Shown here in pieces: positions 33,327-42,443 of a stretch of 64,000 nucleotides of DNA (the stretch's first letter is position 1; each line of letters opens with the position of its first letter). This DNA comes from Paraburkholderia phosphatilytica (GTDB lineage Bacteria > Pseudomonadota > Gammaproteobacteria > Burkholderiales > Burkholderiaceae): contig NZ_QQOA01000018.1 of NCBI RefSeq assembly GCF_003443895.1, forward strand, positions 62,001-126,000, read 5' to 3'. Position numbers and translations under genes: made by a program. The notes under the pieces are model-generated. The model worked only from the letters and a program-made list of their open reading frames with translations. It had not been told where the DNA came from and searched no databases.

Positions 33327-33878
33327 ATGAATCGCGAAGAAGCCCTCCACGTTTTCCAACACTCCGAACAGATCGTGTCGGCCAGCGAAGTCGCCGCCTC
33401 GATCGGCCGCATGGCAACCGCCATCCGCAACGACGTCAGCGAGGACTTCCCGCTCGTGCTGTCGGTGATGGGCGGCGCGGCGGTGTTCACCGGCATGCTG
33501 CTGCCGCACCTCGATTTCCCGCTCGAGTTCGACTACATCCACCTCACGCGTTACCGCAACACGACGAAGGGTGGTCCGGACATGCAATGGCGCGTCGCGC
33601 CGGCGGAATCGGTGAAGGACCGCGTCGTGCTGGTGCTCGACGACATCCTCGACGAAGGCGAGACGATGGCCGCGATCCGCGACCGCATCCTCGCGATGGG
33701 CGCGAAACGCTTTCTCTCCGCGGTGCTGTGCGAGAAGCAGATTCCGAAGGCGAAGCCGCTGCGTCCCGACTATTGCGGCTTCTCAGTGCCGGACCGGTAC
33801 GTGTTCGGCTGCGGAATGGATGCGAAGGGCTACTGGCGCAACCTGCCGACCATCCGCGCGCTGACCGAAACGATGTGA
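33327..33878 (+). CDS. Hypoxanthine-guanine phosphoribosyltransferase
   Basis: Purine salvage enzyme joining hypoxanthine or guanine to PRPP. The 183-residue protein has the PRPP loop VLVLDDILDEGETMAAIRDRI near 99-119 and a C-terminal CGFSVPDRYVFGCGMDAKGYWRNLP base-binding region. Start at 33327 (MNREEALHVFQ). The Burkholderia hypoxanthine-guanine group fits; a xanthine-preferring enzyme cannot be excluded by eye. Flanked by the ffh terminator and a bidirectional terminator, so monocistronic. Confidence 0.9.
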   Translation: MNREEALHVFQHSEQIVSASEVAASIGRMATAIRNDVSEDFPLVLSVMGGAAVFTGMLLPHLDFPLEFDYIHLTRYRNTTKGGPDMQWRVAPAESVKDRVVLVLDDILDEGETMAAIRDRILAMGAKRFLSAVLCEKQIPKAKPLRPDYCGFSVPDRYVFGCGMDAKGYWRNLPTIRALTETM

Positions 33879-33933
33879 GGTTGTGCTGAGCGCTAGTTGC
33901 AGTGCGTTGAATTGCGACATGGCAGCCAGAACG

Positions 33934-33965
33934 AAAAAAGCGACCTTCGAAGGTCGCTTTTTTTT
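33934..33965. terminator. Bidirectional intrinsic terminator
   Basis: GCGACCTT/AAGGTCGC 8-bp stem flanked by six As on the left and eight Ts on the right. It can stop both the phosphoribosyltransferase (plus) and marC (minus) transcripts, which converge here. Confidence 0.9.
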
Positions 33966-34012
33966 ATTCGCCCGATGCGGCGCAGGTGCAGCGCGGCGGC
34001 ACACGGCCCGCC

Positions 34013-34612
34013 TCAAAGCTGATGCACGAACGCGCGAATGCCCGCCAGCATCATCTCGACGGAAATCGCGACGAGCACGAGCCCCATCAACCGTTCGAAG
34101 GCCATCACCGTCCGCTCGCCAAGCCACTGCTGAATGCGTTCCGCGAGCACCAGCACGATCGCGCAGACCACCATCGTGACAGTCAGCGCGCCGATCCACT
34201 CGAACATCTTGCCCGGCGCCTGCGACGTGAGCAGCATCACCGTCGCGAGCGCGGACGGCCCGGCGAGCGCGGGGATCGCGAGCGGCACGATCATCGGCTC
34301 GCCGCCGCGCGCATCGCCGCCGAACGGACCGTCGGGGTGCGGGAAGATCATGCGCAGCGCAATCAGGAACAGCACGATGCCGCCGCCGATGCGCAGCGAC
34401 AGGTCGGTCAGGCTCATCATCCGCAGGAAGCGGTCGCCGGCGACCATGAACACCAGCAGGATCATGAACGCGATCGCAACCTCGCGCAGGATCACCTTGA
34501 TCCGCCGGTGCGGCGCGACGCCGCGCAGGCAGTTGATGAAGAGTGGGATGTTGCCGAGCGGATCGGTGATCAGCACCAGCAACACCGTGGCGGACAGGAA
34601 GTTGTACTCCAC
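34013..34612 (-). CDS. MarC-family integral membrane protein
   Basis: 199 residues with six predicted membrane helices, of the MarC/UPF0056 (SNARE-like) family: FLSATVLLVLITDPLGNIPLF at the start, GGGIVLFLIALRMIF, and PLAIPALAGPSALATVMLL with the family's Pro/Gly signature. Transport role is suspected but substrate is unknown; the link to antibiotic resistance claimed for MarC is doubtful. The GTG start at 34612 (MEYNFLSATV) is 11 bp after proS, so it likely follows proS in one transcript. Confidence 0.88.
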   Translation of the reverse strand: MEYNFLSATVLLVLITDPLGNIPLFINCLRGVAPHRRIKVILREVAIAFMILLVFMVAGDRFLRMMSLTDLSLRIGGGIVLFLIALRMIFPHPDGPFGGDARGGEPMIVPLAIPALAGPSALATVMLLTSQAPGKMFEWIGALTVTMVVCAIVLVLAERIQQWLGERTVMAFERLMGLVLVAISVEMMLAGIRAFVHQL

Positions 34613-34623
34613 TGTCCGGCCGC

Positions 34624-36360
34624 TCAGCGCGCGAGCGCCGCGCGGATCTTTTCGATGACCGTGGCGCCCGCACTCTCCACCGGCAGCAGCGTGGCCTCGG
34701 TATCGCGGCGGGCCTGGTACTCGACCTTGCCGTCCTTCAGGCCGCGGTCGCCGATCACGAGCCGATGCGGCACGCCGATCAGCTCCCAGTCGGCGAACAT
34801 CACGCCCGGCCGCTCGCCGCGATCGTCGAGGATCACGTCGATGCCGGCCGCGAGCAGCTGCTCGTACAGTTTGTCGGCCTGCTCGCGCACGGCTTCGCTG
34901 CGGTCGTAGCCCATCGGGCACAGCACGACTTCAAACGGCGCGATCGACTCGGGCCAGATGATGCCCTTGTCGTCGAAGTTCTGCTCGATCGCCGCGCCGA
35001 GGATACGCGTGATGCCGATGCCGTAGCAGCCCATGATCATCGGCTGCGGCTTGCCGGCTTCGTCGAGGAACGTCGCGTTCATCGCTTCCGAGTACTTGCT
35101 GCCGAGCTGGAACACGTGACCCACCTCGATACCGCGGCAGATGTCGAGCACGCCCTTGCCGTCCGGCGACGCATCGCCCTTGCGCACGTTGCGGATGTCC
35201 GCCACTTCCGGCTCCGGCAGATCGCGGCCCCAGTTGACGCCGGTAGTGTGGAAGTCGACTTCGTTCGAGCCGACCACGAAGTCGCTCATGTTCGCGACCG
35301 TGCGGTCCGCGATCACCTTGATGGGCTTCTTCGTGCCGATCGGTCCGAGGTAGCCCGGCGGCGTGCCGAACCATTCGACGATCTCGTCTTCTGTCGCGAA
35401 GCGGAACTCGCCAAGGCCTTGCAGCTTGTTGACCTTGATCTCGTTCATCTCGTGATCGCCGCGCAGCATCAGCAACCAGATGGTCGGTTCGGCGCCTTCG
35501 TTTTCCGTGGCCAGGATGATCGACTTGATCGTGCGTTCGAGCGGGATGTTCAGGTACTCGGCCACGCTCTCGCACTTCGCCTTGCCCGGCGTCGAGGTCT
35601 TCCTGAGTTCTTCCTTCGGTGCCGCGCGTTCGGCGATCACGGGCAGCGCTTCCGCCGCTTCCACGTTCGCCGCGAAATCCGACGTCGGGCAGTACGCGAT
35701 CGCGTCTTCGCCGGTGTCGGCGATCACGTGGAATTCGTGCGAGCCGCTGCCGCCGATCGAACCGTTGTCCGCCGCCACCGCGCGGAACTCGAGACCGAGG
35801 CGCGTGAAGATGCGCACGTACGCGTCGTACATCTTGCGATAGGTTTCGCGCAGACCGTCCAAGTCCTTATCGAACGAGTACGCGTCCTTCATGATGAACT
35901 CGCGGCCGCGCATCACGCCGAAGCGCGGACGGATCTCGTCGCGGAACTTCGTCTGCACCTGGTAGAAGTTCACCGGCATCTGGCGATAGCTCTTGATCTG
36001 GTTGCGCGCGATGTCGGTGACGACCTCCTCGTGCGTCGGCCCCAGCACGAAGTCGCTCTGCCTGCGATCCTTGAAGCGCAGCAGCTCGGGACCGTACTTC
36101 ACCCAGCGCCCCGACTCCTGCCACAGTTCGGCCGGCTGCACCGACGGCATCAGCAGTTCGATCGCGCCCGCCCGGTTCATCTCTTCACGCACGATGGCTT
36201 CCACCTTGCGGATGGAACGCAGGCCGACCGGCAGGTAGTTGTAGATGCCACCTGCGATGCGACGGATCATGCCTGCGCGCACCATGAGCTTGTGGCTGAC
36301 GATTTCGGCGTCGGCGGGCGCTTCCTTCAGGGTACCGATAAAGAAACGGGAGGCTTTCAT
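34624..36360 (-). CDS. proS: Proline--tRNA ligase
   Basis: Charges tRNA-Pro; its substrate tRNA-Pro(CGG) is encoded at 42.4 kb. The 578-residue bacterial-type enzyme has class II motifs (GIYNYLPVGLRSIRKVEAIVREEMNRAGAIE, FRDEIRPRFGVMRGREFIMKDAYSFD, GCYGIGITR) and the YbaK-like editing insertion from about 240 to 385 (between motifs 2 and 3). An anticodon-binding domain ends the protein. Start at 36360 (MKASRFFIGTLKE). Divergent from rppH across 231 bp. Confidence 0.97.
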   Translation of the reverse strand: MKASRFFIGTLKEAPADAEIVSHKLMVRAGMIRRIAGGIYNYLPVGLRSIRKVEAIVREEMNRAGAIELLMPSVQPAELWQESGRWVKYGPELLRFKDRRQSDFVLGPTHEEVVTDIARNQIKSYRQMPVNFYQVQTKFRDEIRPRFGVMRGREFIMKDAYSFDKDLDGLRETYRKMYDAYVRIFTRLGLEFRAVAADNGSIGGSGSHEFHVIADTGEDAIAYCPTSDFAANVEAAEALPVIAERAAPKEELRKTSTPGKAKCESVAEYLNIPLERTIKSIILATENEGAEPTIWLLMLRGDHEMNEIKVNKLQGLGEFRFATEDEIVEWFGTPPGYLGPIGTKKPIKVIADRTVANMSDFVVGSNEVDFHTTGVNWGRDLPEPEVADIRNVRKGDASPDGKGVLDICRGIEVGHVFQLGSKYSEAMNATFLDEAGKPQPMIMGCYGIGITRILGAAIEQNFDDKGIIWPESIAPFEVVLCPMGYDRSEAVREQADKLYEQLLAAGIDVILDDRGERPGVMFADWELIGVPHRLVIGDRGLKDGKVEYQARRDTEATLLPVESAGATVIEKIRAALAR

Positions 36361-36552
36361 TCAGAAAATTATCCAGAAGCGGCAGCCCGGGACGAGCCGC
36401 CCAAAAGATCAAAACGGGGGAATGCGGGCTCCGTGCGGCGCTGCGCTGCGCCGATGAACGCGCCGGACCGGCCAGTGTAGCCCGGCTGGCGCCCCGCCGC
36501 GAGGGATCGACCCATTCTGGTGCGACCAAGTGCGTCGGGCCCGTTATCTGTT

Positions 36553-36558
36553 TATAAT
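36553..36558 (+). promoter_or_regulatory. -10 element of the rppH promoter
   Basis: A perfect TATAAT lies 33 bp before the rppH start. The -35 region 17 bp upstream (GTGCGT) is a poor match, so activity may depend on an activator or be modest. Confidence 0.5.
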
Positions 36559-36591
36559 CAAAGCAATTTTAAAGGATTCGAAGGTGGTTGT

Positions 36592-37275
36592 ATGCTGGAT
36601 CGTGAAGGCTTTCGCCCGAACGTCGGCATCATCCTCTTGAACGCGCACAACGAGGTGTTTTGGGGCAAACGGCTCCGCGAACATTCCTGGCAGTTTCCGC
36701 AAGGGGGCATCAAGTACGGTGAGACCCCCATGCAGGCGATGTACCGGGAACTGCACGAGGAAACCGGCCTGCTTCCAGAGCACGTCAAGATCGTCGGTCG
36801 CACGCGCGACTGGTTGCGTTATGAGGTGCCGGACAAGTTCATCAAGCGCGAAGTACGCGGACATTACCGCGGCCAGAAGCAGATCTGGTTCCTGCTTCGG
36901 ATGCTCGGACGCGATTGCGACATATGCCTTCGCGCAACCGATCACCCGGAGTTCGATGCGTGGCGCTGGAACGAGTACTGGGTGCCGCTCGACTGTGTGA
37001 TCGAGTTCAAGCGGGATGTGTATCAGATGGCGCTGACCGAGTTGTCGCGCTTTCTGCGCCGAGTCAACCCGCGCCCCAATCAGGGCAACGGGCATCATCA
37101 ACATGCGCCGCGGTATCCGCGCATCGTGCAGTCTGAGGCGCAAGCCCCGGACGGCGCGACTGTCGCGGGTGTCAGCGTCGTCACGGTAGAGACGATACGC
37201 ACGTCAATCGACTCCGATTGCGGGTCGGTGGAAAGCGAAAGCGTCGTCATCCGCTCGACGGATCTGCGCGAATGA
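36592..37275 (+). CDS. rppH: RNA pyrophosphohydrolase (Nudix)
   Basis: Removes pyrophosphate from 5'-triphosphate mRNA ends and starts RNase E decay. The 227-residue protein opens MLDREGFRPNVGIILLN and has the Nudix box GGIKYGETPMQAMYRELHEETG near 38-59. The core ends near 165 (LSRFLRRV). About 60 more residues form a His/Ser-rich, probably disordered tail not present in the 176-residue E. coli enzyme. Start at 36592 chosen by conservation. Confidence 0.95.
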   Translation: MLDREGFRPNVGIILLNAHNEVFWGKRLREHSWQFPQGGIKYGETPMQAMYRELHEETGLLPEHVKIVGRTRDWLRYEVPDKFIKREVRGHYRGQKQIWFLLRMLGRDCDICLRATDHPEFDAWRWNEYWVPLDCVIEFKRDVYQMALTELSRFLRRVNPRPNQGNGHHQHAPRYPRIVQSEAQAPDGATVAGVSVVTVETIRTSIDSDCGSVESESVVIRSTDLRE

Positions 37276-37334
37276 TCCATCGGGCCCACGGGCCCGATGC
37301 TCCTGAACCGGCGCGGCTTTCGCGCCACCTGTGC

Positions 37335-37367
37335 CGCCGCGGCTTGCTGAAAGCCGCGGCGTTGTTT
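37335..37367 (+). terminator. Hairpin terminator between rppH and the CNP1-like gene
   Basis: CGCCGCGGCTT/AAGCCGCGGCG makes an 11-bp perfect stem with a 5-nt loop, followed by TTGTTT. Another perfect 10-bp hairpin (CATCGGGCCC/GGGCCCGATG, 37278-37299) lies just after the rppH stop without a T-run. The terminator ends 4 bp before the GAGGA ribosome site of the next gene. Confidence 0.7.
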
Positions 37368-37382
37368 CGTGAGGACATCGAT

Positions 37383-37940
37383 TTGAAAGTAACCGCTCTG
37401 GTCGCGGCGTGCGTTGCCGCGGGCTTTCTGCTGGCCGGCTGCGCGCACAATTCGGAACCGACCAACAAGGACCCCAGCGTCTTCCACTACCTGCTCGACG
37501 AACCCAGCAACTGGAAAGAGAACGCGGTAGACACGCTGCCACCGCTGCCGCAGGCCGGCAATCTGCTGCCGTTCACGGTCTCGCAGAACACGCCGCTGCA
37601 GTTCTCGATCGATTCGAAATCGCTCTCCGTGGGCACCGATGGCGTGGTGCGCTACACCGTGGTCGTGACGAGCCCGAGCGGCGCGCGCAACGTCAACTAC
37701 GAAGGCATCCGCTGCGATACCTACGAGTGGCGGCAGTACGCGGGCCTGAATGCGGATCACAACGGCTGGGACCGCACCGTCGCAACAGAGTGGACCCGCA
37801 TCGCGAACGGCAACCTGAACGCGTATCAGGCCACGCTCTATCAGGACTACTTCTGCGCGAACAAGATACCGGTTGCGAAGGCGCCGGCGATTCTCGACAA
37901 CATCAAGATGGGCCGCACCCAGTCGATGCTCATCCACTGA
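37383..37940 (+). CDS. CNP1-like lipoprotein
   Basis: 185 residues. The N-terminus is a lipoprotein signal with lipobox LLAGC at residues 17-21. The mature domain resembles the CNP1 (cryptic neisserial protein 1) family: VVVTSPSGARNVNYEGIRC, TYEWRQYA, YQATLYQDYFC. Likely exported to the periplasm or outer membrane; function unknown. Start is the TTG at 37383, with GAGGA 7 nt upstream and the signal peptide beginning right there. Confidence 0.85.
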   Translation: MKVTALVAACVAAGFLLAGCAHNSEPTNKDPSVFHYLLDEPSNWKENAVDTLPPLPQAGNLLPFTVSQNTPLQFSIDSKSLSVGTDGVVRYTVVVTSPSGARNVNYEGIRCDTYEWRQYAGLNADHNGWDRTVATEWTRIANGNLNAYQATLYQDYFCANKIPVAKAPAILDNIKMGRTQSMLIH

Positions 37941-38047
37941 CCTGCGGCGGGCATCCGGCGCGTGCGTTTGCTGTGTTGCGCACGCTCACCGGATGCTCCG
38001 TCGTTCAGGCGCGCTTCAGGTGTGCCCCCGCGCCACCTGTCACCGGC

Positions 38048-39166
38048 TTACACGAGCACGAGATTGTCGCGATGGATCAGCTCGGGCTCGAGCATGTAGC
38101 CGAGCACCGACTCGATCTCGCTGCTCGGCCGGCGCTGGATCAGCTTCGCTTCCGCACTACTGTAGTTCGTGATGCCGCGCGCGATCTCGCCGCCATCCGT
38201 GTTCACGCACGCGATCACCTCGCCACGCGCGAACGCACCCCGCACCTCGACCACGCCGATCGATAGCAGACTCTTGCCGCCCGCCGTCAGCTTTTCGACC
38301 GCGCCGTTATCGATCACGACGTGACCACGCACCTGCAGATGGTCCGTCATCCATTGCTTGCGCGCCGCGAGCCGTGCCGTACGCGCCACCAGTTGCGTGC
38401 CGATCGCTTCGCCAGCGGCGAGCCGCTTCAGCACGTCCGGCTCTCGCCCGCTCGCGATCACCGTGTTCGCACCGCTATGCGCGGCTCGCTTCGCCGCGAG
38501 AATTTTCGTCAGCATGCCGCCACGGCCGATCGCGCTGCCCGCGCCGCCCGCCATCGCCTCAAGTTCGGGTGTGCCCGCATCGGCCTCGCCGACGAGTTTC
38601 GCCGCCGGGTCCTTACGCGGATCGGCCGTGAAGAGGCCCTGCTGGTCGGTGAGGATGATGAGCGCGTCGCCTTCGATCAGGTTGGCGACGAGCGCGCCCA
38701 GCGTGTCGTTATCGCCGAACTTGATTTCGTCGGTGACGACGGTGTCGTTCTCGTTGATGATCGGCACGACGCCGAGCCGCAGCAGCGTCCACAACGTGGA
38801 GCGCGCATTCAGGTAACGTTCGCGGTCAGCAAGGTCGGCATGCGTGAGCAGGATCTGCGCGGTCTGCACGCCGTGCTCCGAAAAACGGCTTTCGTAGACC
38901 TGCGCGAGCCCCATCTGCCCGACCGCCGCCGCGGCCTGCAGTTCGTCGATTTCCCGCGGCCGCTTCGTCCAGCCGAGTCGCTGCATGCCTTCCGCGATCG
39001 CGCCGGAACTGACCAGCACGACCTCCTTGCCCTCGCTGCGTAATGCTGCGATCTGCTCGGCCCACCGGCCGATCGCGGCATGATCGAGCCCACGCCCGTC
39101 GTTCGTGACGAGGCTCGAACCGACTTTGACGACCAGGCGCCTGGAATCTGCGATGACGGAACGCAT
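38048..39166 (-). CDS. proB: Glutamate 5-kinase
   Basis: First step of proline synthesis, phosphorylating glutamate. The 372-residue protein has an amino-acid-kinase domain (VVKVGSSLVTNDGRGLD, VLVSSGAIAEGM, IINENDTVVTDEIKFGDND, IGRGGMLTKILAAKRAA) to about residue 265 and a C-terminal PUA domain (GAVEKLTAGGKSLLSIGV). The PUA domain is usual in ProB. It is 80 bp after obgE on the same strand. The proline feedback site is in the kinase domain and looks intact. Confidence 0.96.
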   Translation of the reverse strand: MRSVIADSRRLVVKVGSSLVTNDGRGLDHAAIGRWAEQIAALRSEGKEVVLVSSGAIAEGMQRLGWTKRPREIDELQAAAAVGQMGLAQVYESRFSEHGVQTAQILLTHADLADRERYLNARSTLWTLLRLGVVPIINENDTVVTDEIKFGDNDTLGALVANLIEGDALIILTDQQGLFTADPRKDPAAKLVGEADAGTPELEAMAGGAGSAIGRGGMLTKILAAKRAAHSGANTVIASGREPDVLKRLAAGEAIGTQLVARTARLAARKQWMTDHLQVRGHVVIDNGAVEKLTAGGKSLLSIGVVEVRGAFARGEVIACVNTDGGEIARGITNYSSAEAKLIQRRPSSEIESVLGYMLEPELIHRDNLVLV

Positions 39167-39246
39167 GGTGCGCGCTCTCCAAACGTGATGCGGGTTGTGT
39201 GGTGACAGCGGGCCGAGCCGCGCTCGTGCCAGGCTTGTGCCTGGCC

Positions 39247-40365
39247 CTATTCCTGCGACGGACCGGCTTCTCCGGCCTCCGGGCTGCCCGGCACCTCATC
39301 GCGAAAACGCACGTCGGCGGCGAGATCTTCTTCGTCTGCCGCGCGCTGCGCGTCCGAATGCTGGACGAGGTAGTCGTAGACCGCGTAGGTCAGGTTCTCA
39401 CAGCCCTGCCCCGTGAGCGCGGAGATCTCGAACACCGGACCGTCCCACTCGAATCGCTTCAGGAAATCGGCAACGCGGGTCGCGCGCTCGTCTTCCGGCA
39501 CCATGTCCAGCTTGTTCAGCACCAGCCAGCGCGGCTTCGCGAACAGCAGTTCGTCGTACTTGCGCAGCTCGTTGACGATCGCCTTCGCTTCGGCGACCGG
39601 ATCGACGTGTTCGTCGAACGGCGCGAGATCGACGATATGCAGCAGCAGCCCCGTGCGCTGCAGATGGCGCAGGAACTGGTGACCGAGGCCGGCGCCTTCC
39701 GCGGCGCCTTCGATCAGACCGGGGATGTCCGCGATCACGAAGCTCTTCGCGGGACCCACACGAACGACGCCGAGATTCGGCGCGAGCGTCGTGAACGGAT
39801 AGTCGGCGATCTTCGGCTTCGCGTTCGACACCGACGAGATGAACGTCGACTTGCCCGCGTTGGGCATGCCGAGCAGCCCCACGTCGGCCAGCACCTTCAG
39901 TTCGAGCCGGACCATGCGGCGCTCGCCCGGCTTGCCGTCGGTCTTCTGGCGCGGCGCGCGGTTCGTGCTGGACTTGAAATGCAGGTTGCCCAGACCGCCC
40001 GCGCCGCCCTTCGCGACGAGCACCGTCTGGTTGTGTTCGGTCAGGTCGGCGATCAGTTCGCCCGTGTCCATGTCCGAGATGATCGTGCCGACCGGCATAC
40101 GCAGCGTGATGTCGTCGCCGCCCTTGCCGTAGCAGTCCGAGCCGCGGCCGTTCTCGCCGTTGCGCGCCTGGTGCTTCTTCGCGTAGCGGTAGTCGATCAG
40201 CGTGTTGATGTTGCGGTCGGCCACCGCATACACGCTGCCGCCACGGCCGCCGTCGCCGCCGTCGGGGCCGCCGAACGGGACGAATTTCTCGCGGCGCATC
40301 GACGCGCTGCCATCGCCCCCGTCGCCGGCGATGACTTCGATCCTCGCTTCGTCAATGAACTTCAT
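39247..40365 (-). CDS. obgE: Obg-family GTPase
   Basis: Ribosome-associated GTPase acting in 50S assembly and stress control, 372 residues. The Gly-rich OBG fold covers about 1-158 (MKFIDEARIEVIAGDGGDGS...), followed by the G domain with GMPNAGKSTF, DYPFTTLAPN, DIPGLIEGA and NKLD. Start at 40365 chosen because the Obg fold begins there; the upstream in-frame extension is not conserved. Order rplU-rpmA-obgE-proB is standard, but a terminator lies upstream between rpmA and obgE. Confidence 0.96.
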   Translation of the reverse strand: MKFIDEARIEVIAGDGGDGSASMRREKFVPFGGPDGGDGGRGGSVYAVADRNINTLIDYRYAKKHQARNGENGRGSDCYGKGGDDITLRMPVGTIISDMDTGELIADLTEHNQTVLVAKGGAGGLGNLHFKSSTNRAPRQKTDGKPGERRMVRLELKVLADVGLLGMPNAGKSTFISSVSNAKPKIADYPFTTLAPNLGVVRVGPAKSFVIADIPGLIEGAAEGAGLGHQFLRHLQRTGLLLHIVDLAPFDEHVDPVAEAKAIVNELRKYDELLFAKPRWLVLNKLDMVPEDERATRVADFLKRFEWDGPVFEISALTGQGCENLTYAVYDYLVQHSDAQRAADEEDLAADVRFRDEVPGSPEAGEAGPSQE

Positions 40366-40503
40366 GCGTTGCTCCGTCCCATTCGAATCACTATTTTGCC
40401 GCGCGGCGCCGTTCGTCGCCATTCATCCGAATGGCCAGGGTTGGCGCGCGCGGCGGGATTTCCTGCTACCAGGCGCCCTGGAACGCGCCGGTGCGATATA
40501 AAC

Positions 40504-40534
40504 AAAAAGGCCCCGCAAACTTCGCGGGGCCTTT
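40504..40534 (-). terminator. Intrinsic terminator after rpmA
   Basis: AAAGGCCCCGC/GCGGGGCCTTT makes an 11-bp perfect stem with a 7-nt loop. On the minus strand it is followed by TTTTT then GTTT. It lies 33 bp after the rpmA stop. Confidence 0.85.
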
Positions 40535-40566
40535 CTTCCGGTCCTGAAGCCCGTGTCTGATTAAGC

Positions 40567-40830
40567 TCAGACCTGTGCCGGGACGACGTTGACCATGTGC
40601 TTCTTGTCAGCGCCCTTCGTCGAGAACTTGACGTGGCCGTCGACCAGTGCGAACAGCGTGTGATCCTTGCCGATGCCGACGTTATCGCCAGCGTGCATGC
40701 GCGTACCGCGCTGACGCACGATGATGCCGCCAGCCAGGATTGCCTGACCGCCGTACACCTTCACGCCGAGGCGTTTCGACTCGGAGTCGCGGCCGTTACG
40801 GGAAGAGCCGCCTGCCTTTTTGTGTGCCAT
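40567..40830 (-). CDS. rpmA: 50S ribosomal protein L27
   Basis: 87-residue ribosomal protein near the peptidyl-transferase centre. MAHKKAGGSSRNGRDSESK and GGIIVRQRGTRMHAG are the L27 hallmarks. AAGGAG lies 7 nt before the ATG at 40830. It is 26 bp after rplU. Confidence 0.97.
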   Translation of the reverse strand: MAHKKAGGSSRNGRDSESKRLGVKVYGGQAILAGGIIVRQRGTRMHAGDNVGIGKDHTLFALVDGHVKFSTKGADKKHMVNVVPAQV

Positions 40831-40856
40831 GTGATTGCTCCTTGACCTTCGTGCGC

Positions 40857-41168
40857 TTACGCGTTGATCGCGTCGATGCGCAGTTCGGTGTAGTTCTGGC
40901 GGTGGCCGCCGTGCTTCTGGTAGTGCTTCCGGCGACGCATCTTGAAGATGGTCACTTTGGCGTGACGACCGTGCGACACAACGGTGGCCTTGACGGAAGC
41001 CCCACTGACCAGCGGCGTACCGAACTGAATCGATTCGCCTTCGCCCACTGCGAGAACCTGGTCGAGCGTGATTTCTGCGTCAATGTCAGCCGGTATCTGT
41101 TCTACTTTAAGTTTTTCGCCAACGGCAACCTTGTACTGCTTGCCGCCGGTTTTTATGACCGCGTACAT
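40857..41168 (-). CDS. rplU: 50S ribosomal protein L21
   Basis: 103-residue 23S-binding protein of the large subunit. [14 protein letters not shown], the [14 protein letters not shown] stretch and [17 protein letters not shown] identify L21. Start at 41168 is the canonical one. Transcribed from the strong promoter at 41223-41251. Confidence 0.97.
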
Positions 41169-41222
41169 TGAAAACCTCACTCTGGATTCGTTTTTCCGAC
41201 GCACCGCGCGCGGAAACCCGTG

Positions 41223-41251
41223 ATTATACATAGAGTTAGCAACCGCGTCAA
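41223..41251 (-). promoter_or_regulatory. Strong sigma70 promoter of rplU-rpmA
   Basis: On the minus strand, -35 TTGACG (41251-41246), a 17-bp spacer and a perfect -10 TATAAT (41228-41223). The leader before rplU is about 48 nt. Confidence 0.9.
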
Positions 41252-41386
41252 AGCCACCTTCACTATCCGTGCGCGGCCCCGCCACCGGCCCGCGCGCCGA
41301 TGCGGGACGACTGACGGGCTCCGGACCGTAGCCCCCCGTAGCCACACCGCCGACGCCCCGCGGCGCGGAACCACGGCGATTCGCCT

Positions 41387-41392
41387 TATAAT
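41387..41392 (+). promoter_or_regulatory. -10 element of the ispB promoter
   Basis: A perfect TATAAT lies 27 bp before the ispB ATG. The -35 (GCGGAA at 17 bp) is weak. The element is divergent from the rplU promoter. Confidence 0.5.
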
Positions 41393-41418
41393 TCGCGGCA
41401 CTACCCCTATTCGCCATC

Positions 41419-42411
41419 ATGCCGTCGACTGCCACCTCCCCCCCCAACGCCGCCAACCTGCTCGCCCCGATCGCCGACGACATGCAGCAGGTCAACCGGG
41501 TCATCCGGCATCGCCTGGCGTCGGAAGTCATGCTGATCAACCAGATCTCCGAGTACATCATCGGAGCTGGCGGAAAACGGCTGCGCCCGGCGCTGCTGCT
41601 CCTGATCGCGGGTGCATTGGGCGACACGACCGGCCACCGCCACGAACTGGCGGCGGTCGTCGAGTTCATCCACACGGCCACGCTGCTGCACGACGACGTC
41701 GTCGACGAATCCGATCTGCGGCGCGGCCGCCAGACCGCCAACGCGCTGTTCGGCAACGCCGCGAGCGTGCTGGTGGGCGACTTCCTGTATTCGCGCTCGT
41801 TCCAGATGATGGTTGGCGTCGGCAAGATGCGCGTGATGGAAATTCTGTCCGAAGCGACAAACATCATCTCCGAAGGCGAAGTGCTGCAGCTGCTCAACAT
41901 GCACGACGCCGACGTGGACGAAGCGCGCTACATGCAGGTGATCCGCTACAAGACGGCGAAGCTGTTCGAGGCGGCCGCGCAGCTCGGCGCGGTGCTGTCC
42001 GGCGCCGATGCCGCCACCGAAGATGCCGCGGCCGAGTATGGCCGGCGCATCGGCACCGCGTTCCAGATCATGGACGACTGGCTCGACTACACGGGCACGC
42101 CGGAATCGATGGGCAAGAATGCCGGCGACGACCTGCGCGAAGGCAAGCCGACGCTGCCGCTCATCTACCTGATCGAGCGCGGCACGGCGGAACAGTCGGC
42201 GCTCGCGCGCGAGGCCATCGAACAGGGCGGCACCGACCGCTTCGAAGAAATCTTCGACGCGATCACCCGTTCGGGCGCGCTCGATCACACGCTGGAGTGT
42301 GCGAAACAGGAAGCATTGGCAGCCGCTGCTGCAATTTCTTCGTTTCCGGATTCCATTTACAAAGAAAGCCTGCTAGAATTATGTTCTTACTCGACGACGC
42401 GTCAGTCCTGA
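41419..42411 (+). CDS. ispB: Polyprenyl (octaprenyl) diphosphate synthase
   Basis: Trans-prenyltransferase making the side chain of ubiquinone from IPP and FPP. The 330-residue protein has [12 protein letters not shown], the first Asp-rich motif [15 protein letters not shown] near 93-107, and the second [11 protein letters not shown] near 217-227. Chain length (C40) is inferred from the betaproteobacterial norm of Q-8. It is divergent from rplU; the 3' end of the coding region carries the tRNA-Pro promoter. Confidence 0.94.
42351..42379 (+). promoter_or_regulatory. tRNA-Pro promoter inside the ispB coding region
   Basis: -35-like TTCCAT (42351-42356), a 17-bp spacer and -10 TAGAAT (42374-42379). 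The start point near 42386 lies within the last codons of ispB, about 58 nt before the mature tRNA. Confidence 0.5.
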
Positions 42412-42443
42412 ACAGGACCGAAACGTCGAAAGAGTCCAGAATT

